64,000 nucleotides of DNA from Paenibacillus sanguinis 2301083 = DSM 16941 (GTDB taxonomy: Bacteria > Bacillota > Bacilli > Paenibacillales > Paenibacillaceae): NCBI RefSeq assembly GCF_000374825.1, contig NZ_KB895378.1, positions 1-64,000 on the forward strand. The letters run 5' to 3'. Made by a program: the position numbers and the translations under genes. The notes under the pieces are model-generated. The model had not been told where the DNA came from and did not search any database. It worked only from the letters and a program-made list of their open reading frames with translations. Positions 15,524-25,120 of the stretch are shown here, one piece after another. The stretch's first letter is position 1. The number at the start of each line of letters is the position of its first letter.

Positions 15524-16114
15524 TTACTCCCCGTTCAAAATAGAATCCATGTGATACATCAGCAGGCGGGTGATTTGCTGTTTGTCCAGACGCTTCGGGT
15601 TCATGAGCGCATGCAGGGCAATGCCGTCGATCAAGGCGTACAGCCGCTCGACTTCCATGGCCTGGTCAATGCCTTGCCGGAGCAGTCCGTTCTCCTCCAT
15701 ATAGGCAATCAGCTTGCCAATCAGCATATAAATTCCGTCCTGATGGGGATCAAAGCTGTCTTGCTTGTGCCTGAAATAAGCCGTAAAGGCCATCCAAACC
15801 TCCATCTCCGCCCGGGTCTCCTCACGGGTTGGCACAATCTCCAGCAAGATGCGCAGCAGCTTGTCCTTCGGCTTCAGGTCCTGTGCAAAAAGCTCCCCAA
15901 TGCGCACTGCCGCCTTCGCCTTCACCAATTCCATCGCATAGCGCAGCAGTTCGTCCTGAGTGGTGAAATCATGTCGCAGGGCGCCGGGAGACAATCCCGC
16001 CTCTTTGGCAATATTGCGTACGGTAGCCCCCTCCATACCCTGCTCCAGTATCACACGCCAGGTCGCTTCCGCAATCCTTTGTTTTCTTAGGTTATGATCT
16101 ACTATTTTTGGCAT
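15524..16114 (-). CDS. TetR family transcriptional regulator (BetI-like)
   Basis: A 196-residue regulator. Residues of about 10-55 form the TetR helix-turn-helix (RIAEATWRVILEQGMEGATVRNIAKEAGLSPGALRHDF), and the rest is the helical ligand-binding dimerisation domain, of the BetI/TetR_C_6-like type (MEVWMAFTAYFRHK). It is divergent from a small membrane protein gene at 16229, and the shared 114-base control region holds a palindrome at 16153-16177 that is well placed as its operator. The start has GGAG immediately upstream. The inducer is unknown. Confidence 0.88.
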   Translation of the reverse strand: MPKIVDHNLRKQRIAEATWRVILEQGMEGATVRNIAKEAGLSPGALRHDFTTQDELLRYAMELVKAKAAVRIGELFAQDLKPKDKLLRILLEIVPTREETRAEMEVWMAFTAYFRHKQDSFDPHQDGIYMLIGKLIAYMEENGLLRQGIDQAMEVERLYALIDGIALHALMNPKRLDKQQITRLLMYHMDSILNGE

Positions 16115-16152
16115 AGCTCCAGTGTACCAATCATTTCTATAGAATACAATTA

Positions 16153-16177
16153 TTTTAATACAGTTGTATTATTAAAA
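16153..16177. promoter_or_regulatory. Candidate TetR operator
   Basis: A near-perfect inverted repeat centred on AATACAGTTGTATT, extended on both sides by TTTTAA/TTAAAA. It lies between the divergent TetR gene and the membrane protein gene, where a local TetR dimer would be expected to bind. Confidence 0.55.
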
Positions 16178-16228
16178 TCGAAATGCTACAATTACCTTCA
16201 ATTCTTACAAAAAGGCTGGAGGTGCTCC

Positions 16229-16786
16229 ATGAATTTTGTTGCCTGGATGATTATCGCTTGTGAAATCGCTTTTTGGGTAGTGATTGCGGCAGGACTAATC
16301 GTCCGTTACATGCTTAAGCAACCTAAGCTGGGTTTATTCCTGCTGGCATTAACTCCGGTCATCGATTTACTCTTGCTCATCATTACCGGGGTGGATCTCT
16401 ACAATGGAGCCGTCGCCACCACCGCCCACGCACTTGCCGCAGTATACATCGGCGTATCCATCGCCTTTGGCAAATCCATGATCGCTTGGGCAGATCGCTG
16501 GTTTCGCTACCTGATGACCAAACAGGAAGAAGCCAAGCCGCCGAAGCGGTATGGCCGGGAATATGCACGGCATGAATTAAAAGGCTTCCTGCGCCATCTG
16601 CTCTCCTTTCTGATTGGAGCGGGGCTGCTGGCTGCTATGATTTATTGGATCCATGATTCTGCAAGAACGGCAGCCCTGGACGGTATGTTGCGCCTTTGGT
16701 CCGTTGTACTAATCATTGATTTTGTCATCATGATTTCAGCTTTCCTATGGCCTAAACAGGATAAAAACAAACCAGGCCGGGATTAA
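16229..16786 (+). CDS. Hypothetical membrane protein, probable TetR target
   Basis: A 185-residue integral membrane protein with four hydrophobic segments (about residues 3-25, 35-55, 63-80 and two near the C-terminus at 120-140 and 155-172), separated by a basic cytoplasmic stretch (RWFRYLMTKQEEAKPPKRYGREYARHELKGF). I chose the ATG at 16229, which has GGAGGTG four bases upstream; the frame is open back to 16094 but overlaps the operator. I do not recognise a characterised family. The divergent TetR gene and the intervening palindrome suggest that it is the regulated target. Confidence 0.78.
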   Translation: MNFVAWMIIACEIAFWVVIAAGLIVRYMLKQPKLGLFLLALTPVIDLLLLIITGVDLYNGAVATTAHALAAVYIGVSIAFGKSMIAWADRWFRYLMTKQEEAKPPKRYGREYARHELKGFLRHLLSFLIGAGLLAAMIYWIHDSARTAALDGMLRLWSVVLIIDFVIMISAFLWPKQDKNKPGRD

Positions 16787-16797
16787 TTCCGGCCTGG
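16772..16797. terminator. Hairpin at the end of convergent genes
   Basis: A perfect nine-base stem, CCAGGCCGG and CCGGCCTGG, overlaps the stop codon of the membrane protein gene and faces the convergent MFS gene. It lacks a T run, so it may act as a weak bidirectional terminator or an RNA 3' stabiliser. Confidence 0.5.
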
Positions 16798-16831
16798 CAA
16801 TGGATACTGCCTTCTCTCTTCTTTTATCCAT

Positions 16832-18076
16832 TCATGAAGCTTCTGTCAGTGCTTCCTGAGCGCCAGCCTTTTCACCCAACTTCAGATGACGGTGGCTCAG
16901 CAGCAGAAATGGCACCCCAAAAGCTGTTGTCAGCGCAATAACCGCGAAGATCAGTAAGCCGGACGATACGCCAAGCCCATCCAGAAGAAATCCCCCAAGC
17001 AACGGAGCCAGTACGTTTCCTAAATTGGTGAAGCCAAACATGCCGAAGTAAGTGCCCCGCAAATCCGTTGGTGCAATTTGATCTATCAACACATCGGTCA
17101 TTGTAAACATCAAAACTTCCCCCACGGTGAATATCACCACGCCCAGCAGAAATGCCCATACCGAATCGGCTATGCCGAACCATAGCAAGCTTGCCGCCAC
17201 GCAAGCATTCCCCACAACCAATGGGACGATCGGCGAGAAGCGGCTGGCCAGCTTGACCAGTGGGAACTGAACAATCAACACCACTACAGCGTTCAGCGAC
17301 AGCATATACCCAAACAATTCAGCTCCGTTCGTCAAGCTTGGCGTCATCTCCAGATATTGGGCCAACGTCGAGCTGAAATGCCCGTAGCCCAACACACAAA
17401 AGATCATCCCCAGCAGCACGTAGATAAACGTACGATCACGCCCGGTAACCTGCATCGCTCCCTTTAAGGTCAGATGCTCACCCGCATCGGCTTTAACGTT
17501 GCCAACCTCCTTATGCCCCATAAATTGAACAAGCAGCACAAAGCCATAAATCAGGTACACGGCCCCGGCAAAATAAAAGGCCAAACCCGATTCCGATACT
17601 CCCATCTGGAGTCCAAGCAAGGGGCCTACTACTACGCCCAGATTGATAGCCGCGTACCTCAGGTTAAATACGAGCATTTTGCTCTCTTGCGGCGTAATAT
17701 CGGCCAGAAGCGCCCGCGATGTCGGTTCAAACAAAGCTCGGCATAACCCGTTTAGAGCATTCATCACAAAGAATATCCAGATTTGGTTCGCTAGTCCAAA
17801 GCCAACGAACACCAGCACCCAGCCGAAAATGGATATATATAAGACGGTCTTGCGTCCGATAACATCCGAGATATAACCTCCGTAAAAACTGGCAAACACC
17901 CCGATTAACGAGCTGACGGCAACTACAATCCCTGTCTCTGACGGCGAAGCGCCCAGGGATTTGATCAAATAAATAGATAGGAATGGAATACTCATGGACG
18001 AGGCCATTCGGCCAAAAATAGTGCCGATGATAATTGTCCAAGATAGGGGGTGAATGTTCCTGAGATGTGCGTTCAT
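16832..18076 (-). CDS. MFS transporter (drug-efflux type, MdtG/YitG-like)
   Basis: A 414-residue twelve-segment transporter. The N-terminal half contains SIPFLSIYLIKSLGASPSETG and the MFS signature loop GGYISDVIGRKTVL, and the motif RALFEPTSRALLADITP is typical of multidrug-efflux MFS proteins. The central loop (about residues 190-215) is cytoplasmic. It is transcribed alone, with 182 bases to the divergent permease gene. The substrate is undetermined. Confidence 0.85.
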   Translation of the reverse strand: MNAHLRNIHPLSWTIIIGTIFGRMASSMSIPFLSIYLIKSLGASPSETGIVVAVSSLIGVFASFYGGYISDVIGRKTVLYISIFGWVLVFVGFGLANQIWIFFVMNALNGLCRALFEPTSRALLADITPQESKMLVFNLRYAAINLGVVVGPLLGLQMGVSESGLAFYFAGAVYLIYGFVLLVQFMGHKEVGNVKADAGEHLTLKGAMQVTGRDRTFIYVLLGMIFCVLGYGHFSSTLAQYLEMTPSLTNGAELFGYMLSLNAVVVLIVQFPLVKLASRFSPIVPLVVGNACVAASLLWFGIADSVWAFLLGVVIFTVGEVLMFTMTDVLIDQIAPTDLRGTYFGMFGFTNLGNVLAPLLGGFLLDGLGVSSGLLIFAVIALTTAFGVPFLLLSHRHLKLGEKAGAQEALTEAS

Positions 18077-18258
18077 AGCTTCGCCTTCTTTTCACGATAA
18101 TTGCAAACTGTTCTTCCTAATCTACCGGACCGAACACATGTTTGTCAATACCAAAAAATGCATCCTGCGGAGTGATTTCATTTCCCGTGCATCGGAATTG
18201 GTGTAATATAGATCAGTATTATTGAAGATCGATTTTTTATTCAGGGGGCTTTATCACA

Positions 18259-19611
18259 GTGAAATCCAATCCATCCACCTTGCAAAAAAAATTGCTGCCC
18301 CGCCATATCAGCTTCATGGCTATGGGTGGCGTCATCGGTACCGGCATCTTTAAGGGAAGCGCCGAGACGGTAGGACTAGCCGGCCCGGGTGTCATCTTCT
18401 CCTATGCCTTTGCCGGATTGCTGCTGCTTGTCGTTATGGGTGCCATCGCCGAAATGGCTACCGTGTACCCGGGACAAAATATGAAGGATTTCATTCGCAG
18501 AGCCTTCGGCGAGCGTATCTCTTTTATCCTCGGTTGGCTATATTGCTTCATGTGGCTGGCCGTTTGCGTCATCGAGGTCATTGCTGCAGGCAGCTTCCTG
18601 CAATTCTGGCTGCCGGGTATCCCGCTGTGGGTGCTTAGTCTTGCCAGTGCCGGCTTTATTCTTGCCGTGAACATGATGAGCGTTGCTGGCTACGGCGAGT
18701 TCGAGTTCTGGCTCGCCGGCATCAAGATAGCCATGATTGTAGTGTTCATCGGCCTTGGCGCAGCTATGCTATTCGGGCTTATCCCCGGGGCGCAAACCCT
18801 GTTCCCGCACAACTATACCGATTACGGAGGCTTCTTCCCGAACGGCTGGAGAGCCATCTTCTCGGCACTTCTGGTGGTGATGTTCTCCTATGGGGGTTCC
18901 GAATTGATCGGTCTCACCTTGTCTGAGGCGCAGGATGCCGAGAAGGTGCTGCCTAGAGTGGTTAAAAGCTTTATCCTTCGGGTGGTGCTGTTCTACACTC
19001 TGCCGATCCTGATTATTTGCGGTCTGGTGCCATGGAACAGTCTTAATGAAGACACCAGCCCATTCGTGCAAGTGTTGACATCGGCTGGACTCCAGGGAGC
19101 CGCTCATCTGATGAACTTTATTCTGATTACAGCCGTGTTGTCCGCTGCCAATTCCGGCATTTATGGAGCCACGCGCATGCTGTATTCGATGGCTACGGGA
19201 GGAGAAGCTCCGGCTTCACTCGCCAAGATTTCCTCCAAGGGTGTGCCCATTAATAGCTTGAAGCTGAGCGGCACGGTGTTGATATTGGGCTCTATGCTGG
19301 CTTATCTGAACCAAGCCGGATTATTCAGGCTGCTGATGGCCGTGCCAGGATTCGTTGTACTGCTCGTCTGGATTGCCATCTGCTTGTCCCAGCTTAAGCT
19401 GCGCAGGAGTTACCCTGCCGAACCAAGCTTCAAGGTATGGGGATACCCTTATATCACAAGTATCACCGTATGTGCCTTGTCCGTTATTGCCTTGCTTTTC
19501 TTATTTGACTCGCAGAACCGGATCAGCATCGGTGTATGCCTGGCCGTACTGGCGCTGCTGACCGTGTGGTCCATGGCTCGCTTTCGCCCCGCTGGAGGTC
19601 GCAGAAGCTAA
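18259..19611 (+). CDS. Amino acid permease (APC superfamily)
   Basis: A 450-residue permease with about twelve transmembrane segments. The start is GTG at 18259 with AGGGGG eleven bases upstream. The first helix carries the APC substrate-site motif GGVIGTGIF followed by KGSAETVGLAGPG, and the later loop SGGSELIGLTLSEAQDAEK corresponds to the GxxELxxxxAGE region of the family. It resembles proline/GABA/aromatic amino acid permeases, but the specificity cannot be read from sequence. It stands alone, divergent from the MFS gene. Confidence 0.87.
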   Translation: MKSNPSTLQKKLLPRHISFMAMGGVIGTGIFKGSAETVGLAGPGVIFSYAFAGLLLLVVMGAIAEMATVYPGQNMKDFIRRAFGERISFILGWLYCFMWLAVCVIEVIAAGSFLQFWLPGIPLWVLSLASAGFILAVNMMSVAGYGEFEFWLAGIKIAMIVVFIGLGAAMLFGLIPGAQTLFPHNYTDYGGFFPNGWRAIFSALLVVMFSYGGSELIGLTLSEAQDAEKVLPRVVKSFILRVVLFYTLPILIICGLVPWNSLNEDTSPFVQVLTSAGLQGAAHLMNFILITAVLSAANSGIYGATRMLYSMATGGEAPASLAKISSKGVPINSLKLSGTVLILGSMLAYLNQAGLFRLLMAVPGFVVLLVWIAICLSQLKLRRSYPAEPSFKVWGYPYITSITVCALSVIALLFLFDSQNRISIGVCLAVLALLTVWSMARFRPAGGRRS

Positions 19612-19716
19612 GCACTTATCTGTTATTCACCTGTTTTCACCTGTTCCTCCCTCATGCCCGCACATGTTACAATATGAACAGGAGACTACACATTTGGTGA
19701 AAACTTGGGGGAAATC

Positions 19717-22059
19717 ATGGAGCTTCAGGCAATAACCGAACTTCAGCTGAACAAGCCATCTTTACGCAACCGGATTACTGGACGTATCCGGGAAGCTTAC
19801 CAATATGATACCGCCTTCTGGCGATCCGCTGCTGCCGGCCCTTGGGGGGCCGGCATGTTCGCATCTATTCTGCTGGCCTGGGGAATGCCCACCGGATTCG
19901 GTACGGCAGCCGACATGCTGATCTTTATGCTGGCAGGGACACTGGGCATGTTCCTGACCGCTCATCTTGCTGCCCTCCTGCTGGCTCTGATGGATGTACC
20001 TATCCCCCGCTTGTTTACGGGAATGATTATTTTTGATGGAGTCACCGTCTTTATCATGTTTGAACACAATGGGTTGTCCTTGACGGCCGCAGCCGTCATC
20101 GCCGCCATCGTTGCCGGTGCGGGACTTGTGCTTGGCCTGACAGCGGGAGCACTGGCTAGCAGGCGGATTCGGCTTCGCTATAAGGCCGTATTTGTTGTCC
20201 TGATCGCCATTCTTACCCTTACGGCCGCAGCACGGCCCGGAAACTTGATCGACCCTATGGAACAAGCCGACTCTGCACAGAACAACGCTAATGCTCCAGG
20301 ACAGATGGATATGGATCTTCCTGACCTGAGCAGCCAGACCGCCAACCCGTCGGAGCCTGGAGCCTATAAAATAGCGGCCTTTACCTACGGGAGTGGCGAA
20401 GATTTGCGCCGCCCCGAATTTGGTGAGGAGGTATCTCTTCTCTCTTCTACGGTGGATGCTTCTTCTCTCATTCAGAAATGGCCTAAACTCCGCACAACCT
20501 ATTGGGGGTTCGATCAGCATAGCTTGCCGCTGAACGGAAGAGTGTGGATGCCCAAGGCTACCGCAGAAGACACAGCTTCAAGCTCAGATGCCTATCCTTT
20601 AGTGCTCATCGTGCATGGCAATCATCTCATGGAAGACTATTCGGACGACGGTTACGCTTATCTCGGAGAACTGCTGGCCAGTCGAGGATTCGCAGCCGTG
20701 TCTTTGGATGAGAACTTCTTGAATTATTCCGTATGGACCGGGATTCCCGACAACGATATGAAGGCCCGGGCCTGGCTGGTGCTGAAGCATTTACAACAAA
20801 TCGGCCAATTTGCCGCAGAACCCGGCACCCCCTTTTATCAATCGATTGATTTCTCGCGCATCGGGCTGGTTGGACATTCCCGCGGCGGGCAGGCCATAGC
20901 CATGGCTGCGGATTATCATAATTGGTTCGCAGGTGACAACGAGCTTATCTCGGATCTCGCCGCATACGATATCAAGTCCCTGGCCGCTATTGCCCCAACC
21001 GATAAGAAGGTAGATGATAAATATACCCGGCTGCGCGATATCAATTATTTAACCCTGCAAGGAGCCAGGGACGGGGATGTTACCGATTTTGACGGAGATC
21101 GCCAGTATATGCGGACCAGCTACTCCACAGGCGCCAAGCAATTCAAGGCATCCCTGTATGTGGCTGATGCCAATCACAGCCAGTTCAATACCCGTTGGGG
21201 CAGTCGGGACGTCAGTTATCCGAAGGGCATCCTGCTCCGACGCGACAGTCTGTTATCCCCTGGAGAGCAGCGACGCATAGCGGAAGTCTACATCACTGCT
21301 TTTATGGAAGAAACATTGTCATCGTCAAGCCGCTTATCTTTTGCAACTTCCGGCTTTTCATATCTGCCCTTGTTTGAGGATTACCGCTCAGGACGTTCCT
21401 GGCTGCCGGATACGGAATACTATAGTCGGTTTGAAAGTGGGAATTTTACCGCCTGGACTCGCTATGAAGAGGATCGGGAACGAGCCACGCTCCCTAACGG
21501 AGGTGAAGCCGAAGCCAGCGGCCTGAACTGGAGGGAAGAGGATGCCAAAAATCGAAAAAACAACAACAAGCCAAGCCGCGGGGTTGTACTGGAGCGTCGC
21601 GCAAGCTTGGATGCATCATCGGCCTACACGTTAAGCTGGCCTCAGGGCGCTCCGGCCCCCCAGCTGCCGCAATGGCTCGCCTTCTCGCTAACCGACCGCA
21701 GCTTCGAGCTGGAGACGAAGGATTCTCCAAAGGCAGCCCTTGCGTCCGGCGCACTCAAGCTCGACGTCGAATTAGTGGACGGCAACGGGGCCGCTGCGCG
21801 CCTGCCATTAAGCAGCTTCCGGGATAGCCTGGCCCTGCCCGTGACCCAATTTACAATTCATTCCTGGCTGGAGCGGCATCTCTCCTCCGGCAAATACAAG
21901 CATCCGACGGAAGCCGTGTTTCAGACCTACCGCTTATCATTCAAGGCCTTTGCCTCCGTCGTGCCAAAATTTGATGTCTCCAGCGGCATCCGCAAGTTAA
22001 CCTTTCACCTCAGCGGAAGCAGCGGCAAGATCATGCTCGACGATATCGGCGTATACTGA
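19717..22059 (+). CDS. Large membrane-anchored alpha/beta hydrolase
   Basis: A 780-residue two-part protein. Residues of about 35-175 contain four to five hydrophobic segments forming a membrane domain. After a linker rich in Asn/Gln/Pro (residues of about 180-215), an extracytoplasmic alpha/beta hydrolase follows: LVLIVHGNHLMEDYSDDGY for the oxyanion strand, the nucleophile elbow GHSRGGQA, and a catalytic His in DANHSQFNTRWG. The last 230 residues form a beta-rich domain of unknown function. I used the ATG at 19717 (GGGGGA five bases before) rather than the TTG four codons earlier. The dual architecture is unusual; the substrate is unknown. Confidence 0.8.
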   Translation: MELQAITELQLNKPSLRNRITGRIREAYQYDTAFWRSAAAGPWGAGMFASILLAWGMPTGFGTAADMLIFMLAGTLGMFLTAHLAALLLALMDVPIPRLFTGMIIFDGVTVFIMFEHNGLSLTAAAVIAAIVAGAGLVLGLTAGALASRRIRLRYKAVFVVLIAILTLTAAARPGNLIDPMEQADSAQNNANAPGQMDMDLPDLSSQTANPSEPGAYKIAAFTYGSGEDLRRPEFGEEVSLLSSTVDASSLIQKWPKLRTTYWGFDQHSLPLNGRVWMPKATAEDTASSSDAYPLVLIVHGNHLMEDYSDDGYAYLGELLASRGFAAVSLDENFLNYSVWTGIPDNDMKARAWLVLKHLQQIGQFAAEPGTPFYQSIDFSRIGLVGHSRGGQAIAMAADYHNWFAGDNELISDLAAYDIKSLAAIAPTDKKVDDKYTRLRDINYLTLQGARDGDVTDFDGDRQYMRTSYSTGAKQFKASLYVADANHSQFNTRWGSRDVSYPKGILLRRDSLLSPGEQRRIAEVYITAFMEETLSSSSRLSFATSGFSYLPLFEDYRSGRSWLPDTEYYSRFESGNFTAWTRYEEDRERATLPNGGEAEASGLNWREEDAKNRKNNNKPSRGVVLERRASLDASSAYTLSWPQGAPAPQLPQWLAFSLTDRSFELETKDSPKAALASGALKLDVELVDGNGAAARLPLSSFRDSLALPVTQFTIHSWLERHLSSGKYKHPTEAVFQTYRLSFKAFASVVPKFDVSSGIRKLTFHLSGSSGKIMLDDIGVY

Positions 22060-22074
22060 TTAACGACGACACAC

Positions 22075-22129
22075 AAAAACGCTTGCTTCCGGACACCGCC
22101 AATGGCACATCCGGGAACAAGCGTTTTTC
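22075..22129. terminator. Bidirectional terminator
   Basis: AAAAACGCTTG (22075-22085) and CAAGCGTTTTT (22118-22128), with an inner TTCCGGA/TCCGGGAA pairing, form a long stem with A and T tracts on both sides. It ends both the large hydrolase gene and the convergent gbsR. Confidence 0.88.
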
Positions 22130-22146
22130 TTTGGCACAATCCGATA

Positions 22147-22701
22147 TTAATCCGTTTCCTTAGGGACAAGCTTGTAAATTTCCCCGCTTTCCATGGCATC
22201 AATCAGCCGATCCAGCCACTCATAATATCTGACGGCTTCCTTCATCTTCGCGATATCTTCTTCCAGCACATGGCGAAGTGGACCTTCCGGCTCGACCGCC
22301 AGCGCTTTCTTCATTTCCTCCATCGAACGTCGAAGGATCAAAATATTACTCTCCACGGCTTTTCTCCATTTGATGGCGAAGAAATCGGTAAAGGTCTGAT
22401 ACCAATCGTATTCGACTTCATATAAATCCTTGCGGGAGCCCTTCTCCCACACTTTGTTTACCATTTTAAGATCCAGCAAGGTGCGTACGCCGGTGCTCAT
22501 GCTGGTCTTGCTCATTTTCATTTCCATGCCCATCTCATCAAGTGTCATAGGCTTGTCGGCAAAGAAGAGCAACCCGTACAAATGCCCCGTTGATAAAGAT
22601 ACGCCGTATAAATCCATGTTCTTGCCAATGGTTTCGATCACGCGTTTACGCACTTTCATTAATAATGCCTGCTGCTCTGATGTAAGCTGGTCCAAGCTCA
22701 T
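22147..22701 (-). CDS. gbsR: GbsR-type regulator of glycine betaine metabolism
   Basis: A 184-residue MarR-superfamily regulator of the GbsR family. It contains LYGVSLSTGHLYGLLFFADKP, then MTLDEMGMEMKMSKTSMSTGVRTLLDLKMV as the winged helix, and an acidic helical C-terminus (about 120-184). In B. subtilis, GbsR is a choline-responsive repressor of opuB and gbsAB. Here it is divergent from an opuA-type betaine importer with 365 bases between, which strongly suggests control of that operon. The start has GGAGG before the ATG. Confidence 0.88.
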   Translation of the reverse strand: MSLDQLTSEQQALLMKVRKRVIETIGKNMDLYGVSLSTGHLYGLLFFADKPMTLDEMGMEMKMSKTSMSTGVRTLLDLKMVNKVWEKGSRKDLYEVEYDWYQTFTDFFAIKWRKAVESNILILRRSMEEMKKALAVEPEGPLRHVLEEDIAKMKEAVRYYEWLDRLIDAMESGEIYKLVPKETD

Positions 22702-23066
22702 GCTTGCAACCTCCTATCGTTTTGCAAACCATCTCTGGCTGTAGCACTAAGAACCCCCCCGTATGCCATGCATACATTCCATAGGCAGTCCAATGCTTAT
22801 TATATATTAAGAAATGCAATACTAAAAGTAAAGAAGTAGCCTGGGCAGCATTTGGGAGCAATCGGGAGTTATCTGTTAATTCTTTGCGTTCTGTTTTTTC
22901 TGTACGTTCCTTACGTACGGATTTGACCTTTGATTAAAAATTGCTTGCTCTGTTAAGCTTAGTACACAGGTTAATGCGATATCGCTTCGCTATGCTGTTT
23001 TTCAGGCAACAGCGACAGGTATCGAAGGGGATTGTTTAAAATCGCCAAAGTTTAAGGAGTGAATCT
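22702..23066. promoter_or_regulatory. Control region between gbsR and opuA, with a GTACGT palindrome
   Basis: This 365-base gene-free interval separates divergent gbsR and opuAA. It holds the inverted repeat GTACGT-N5-ACGTAC at 22902-22918, followed within five bases by a TTGACC hexamer (about 22922), and a second short inverted repeat (CTGTT/AACAG) near 22998. A repressor site over the opuA promoter would fit this geometry. The assignment of GbsR to the palindrome is an inference. Confidence 0.45.
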
Positions 23067-24308
23067 ATGAAGAAGGAAATATTAAGTGTTCGTGAGGTCA
23101 GTAAATTGTTTGGTCCTCATCCCGAGCAAGGCATTGCTTTATTGAAGCAAGGCTACACCAAGGAACGGCTGCTTAAGGAAAAGGGGATTACGGTTGGTGT
23201 CGGCCAGGTCAGCCTGGATATCCGGGAAGGCGAGATTTTTGTCATTATGGGCCTGTCCGGCAGCGGCAAATCGACGCTCGTCCGAATGCTGAATCGCTTG
23301 ATTGAACCCACCTCCGGCGAAATTCTGCTGCACGGTCAAGACCTGCGGAGGATGAACAAAGCGAGCTTACGGGAAATCCGCCGTAAATCCATCAGTATGG
23401 TATTCCAGAAATTCGCCCTCTTCCCACACCGGACCGTTTTGCAAAACGTCGAATACGGACTGGAAATCCAGAAGGTGGAGAAAAAAGAACGCCAGGAGAA
23501 GGCGATGCGGTCTCTGGAACTTGTCGGCTTGAAGGGATGGGAGCACCAGCTTCCGGGTCAGCTTAGCGGCGGTATGCAGCAGCGTGTCGGCTTGGCCAGA
23601 GCGCTTGCCAACGACCCCGAGATTCTCCTGATGGATGAGGCTTTCAGTGCGCTGGACCCGCTGATTCGACGGGATATGCAGGATGAACTGCTCGCACTTC
23701 AAGAGAAGATGCAGAAGACCATTGTTTTTATTACCCATGACCTTGACGAGGCTTTGCGGATTGGCGACCGGATTGCCTTGATGAAAGACGGCGCCCTCGT
23801 ACAGATCGGTACGCCGGAGGAGATGCTTATGAACCCGGCCAACCGTTATGTTGAACGATTTATTGAGGATGTGGATTTGTCTAAAGTGCTCACCGCCGCC
23901 CGTGTAATGCTGCGGCCGGAGACAGTCACCATGGACCGGGGGCCGCGGGTTGCCCTTGAGTTGATGCGGGAGCGGGGGATTTCCAACCTGTTCGTCATCG
24001 ACCGCGGCAAGCGCCTGCTTGGCGTTATCACTGCAGAAGATGCATCCATGGCGGTCAAGACCGGTGCAGGTCTAAATGACATTCTGATACAGGATGGACC
24101 ACGGGTATCTCCCGACACAGTCCTTAGCGACCTGTTTGAAGTAACCAGCTCAGCCAAGGTCCCCGTCGCCGTAGTGGACGAGGAAGACCGCTTGCTTGGC
24201 GTCATCGTGCGTGGTGCAGTATTGGGCGCACTCGCCGGAGAAAATTCATCCCATGAACCCAAGGAGGTGACCCCTGGTGAGAGCAATACCGAAACTACCG
24301 ATCGCTGA
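23067..24308 (+). CDS. opuAA: Glycine betaine ABC transporter ATP-binding protein
   Basis: A 413-residue ATPase with the classic OpuA layout. The ABC domain has Walker A GLSGSGKST (62-70), signature LSGGMQQR, Walker B ILLMDEAF and the ITHD switch. Two CBS domains follow (about residues 280-390) that in OpuA sense ionic strength. The N-terminal insert KQGYTKERLLKEKG is typical of OpuAA/ProV. AAGGAG lies nine bases before the ATG. The gene overlaps opuAB by 32 bases, so translation is coupled. Confidence 0.95.
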   Translation: MKKEILSVREVSKLFGPHPEQGIALLKQGYTKERLLKEKGITVGVGQVSLDIREGEIFVIMGLSGSGKSTLVRMLNRLIEPTSGEILLHGQDLRRMNKASLREIRRKSISMVFQKFALFPHRTVLQNVEYGLEIQKVEKKERQEKAMRSLELVGLKGWEHQLPGQLSGGMQQRVGLARALANDPEILLMDEAFSALDPLIRRDMQDELLALQEKMQKTIVFITHDLDEALRIGDRIALMKDGALVQIGTPEEMLMNPANRYVERFIEDVDLSKVLTAARVMLRPETVTMDRGPRVALELMRERGISNLFVIDRGKRLLGVITAEDASMAVKTGAGLNDILIQDGPRVSPDTVLSDLFEVTSSAKVPVAVVDEEDRLLGVIVRGAVLGALAGENSSHEPKEVTPGESNTETTDR

Positions 24309-25119
24309 TTGGGTTGAATCGCTCGTAGACGGAATGGAAACCTACTTAGGTGGATTTTTTGACGGATTGGCTAATGGCATTGAAGCTATTGTTCATTTCT
24401 TCTCCAGCGCCTTTCTTCTACCGCACCCCCTGCTATTCATTGCTATTCTGGGCGTCATCGCCTATTTCCTAGGTAAGTGGCAGCTTACGCTGTTTACAGT
24501 GATCGGATTCCTGCTGATCGATAATCTGGGCTATTGGCAGGAAACCATGAATACGCTGGGGCTGGTCATCACCTCTGGACTGATTTCCATCTTGCTTGGG
24601 ATTCCCATCGGAATATGGAGCGCCTACAGCAAGCTGACACATCGGATTGTCTCGCCGCTGCTGGACTTCATGCAGACCATGCCGGCATTCGTTTATCTAT
24701 TACCCGCCGTTACCTTCTTTAGTCTCGGCGTCGTGCCGGGTGTGATTGCTTCCGTCATCTTTGCGATTCCGCCAACGATCCGATTAACCTATCTGGGAAT
24801 CAAGCAAGTATCCGGCGAATTGACGGAAGCAGCTAATGCCTTTGGCTCTACAGCCTGGCAGAAGCTCTTCAAGGTAGAGTTGCCGCTGGCGATGCCGACC
24901 TTAATGGCCGGGGTGAACCAGACGATTATGCTATCCTTGTCGATGGTGGTCATCGCTTCGATGATCGGGGCTCAGGGCATTGGAGCTACCGTCTACCGCT
25001 CTGTAACCCAGTTAAAGATTGGCCAGGGCTTTGAAGCCGGGCTGGCGGTCGTCGTGCTGGCGATTGTGCTGGATCGCTTCACCCAAAACTTATTTAAATC
25101 CAAACAAAGGGGAGATTAA
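24277..25119 (+). CDS. opuAB: Glycine betaine ABC transporter permease
   Basis: A 280-residue permease with GTG at 24277 and a perfect GGAGGTGA site six bases upstream. It has six to seven hydrophobic segments and the ABC permease coupling loop ELTEAANAFGSTAWQKLFKVELPLAMP (EAA motif). It resembles OpuAB/ProW and should carry betaine or a related solute across the membrane. Its start overlaps the end of opuAA and its stop is one base before the opuAC start, so the three genes form one translationally coupled operon. Confidence 0.95.
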   Translation: MRAIPKLPIADWVESLVDGMETYLGGFFDGLANGIEAIVHFFSSAFLLPHPLLFIAILGVIAYFLGKWQLTLFTVIGFLLIDNLGYWQETMNTLGLVITSGLISILLGIPIGIWSAYSKLTHRIVSPLLDFMQTMPAFVYLLPAVTFFSLGVVPGVIASVIFAIPPTIRLTYLGIKQVSGELTEAANAFGSTAWQKLFKVELPLAMPTLMAGVNQTIMLSLSMVVIASMIGAQGIGATVYRSVTQLKIGQGFEAGLAVVVLAIVLDRFTQNLFKSKQRGD

Positions 25120-25120
25120 G

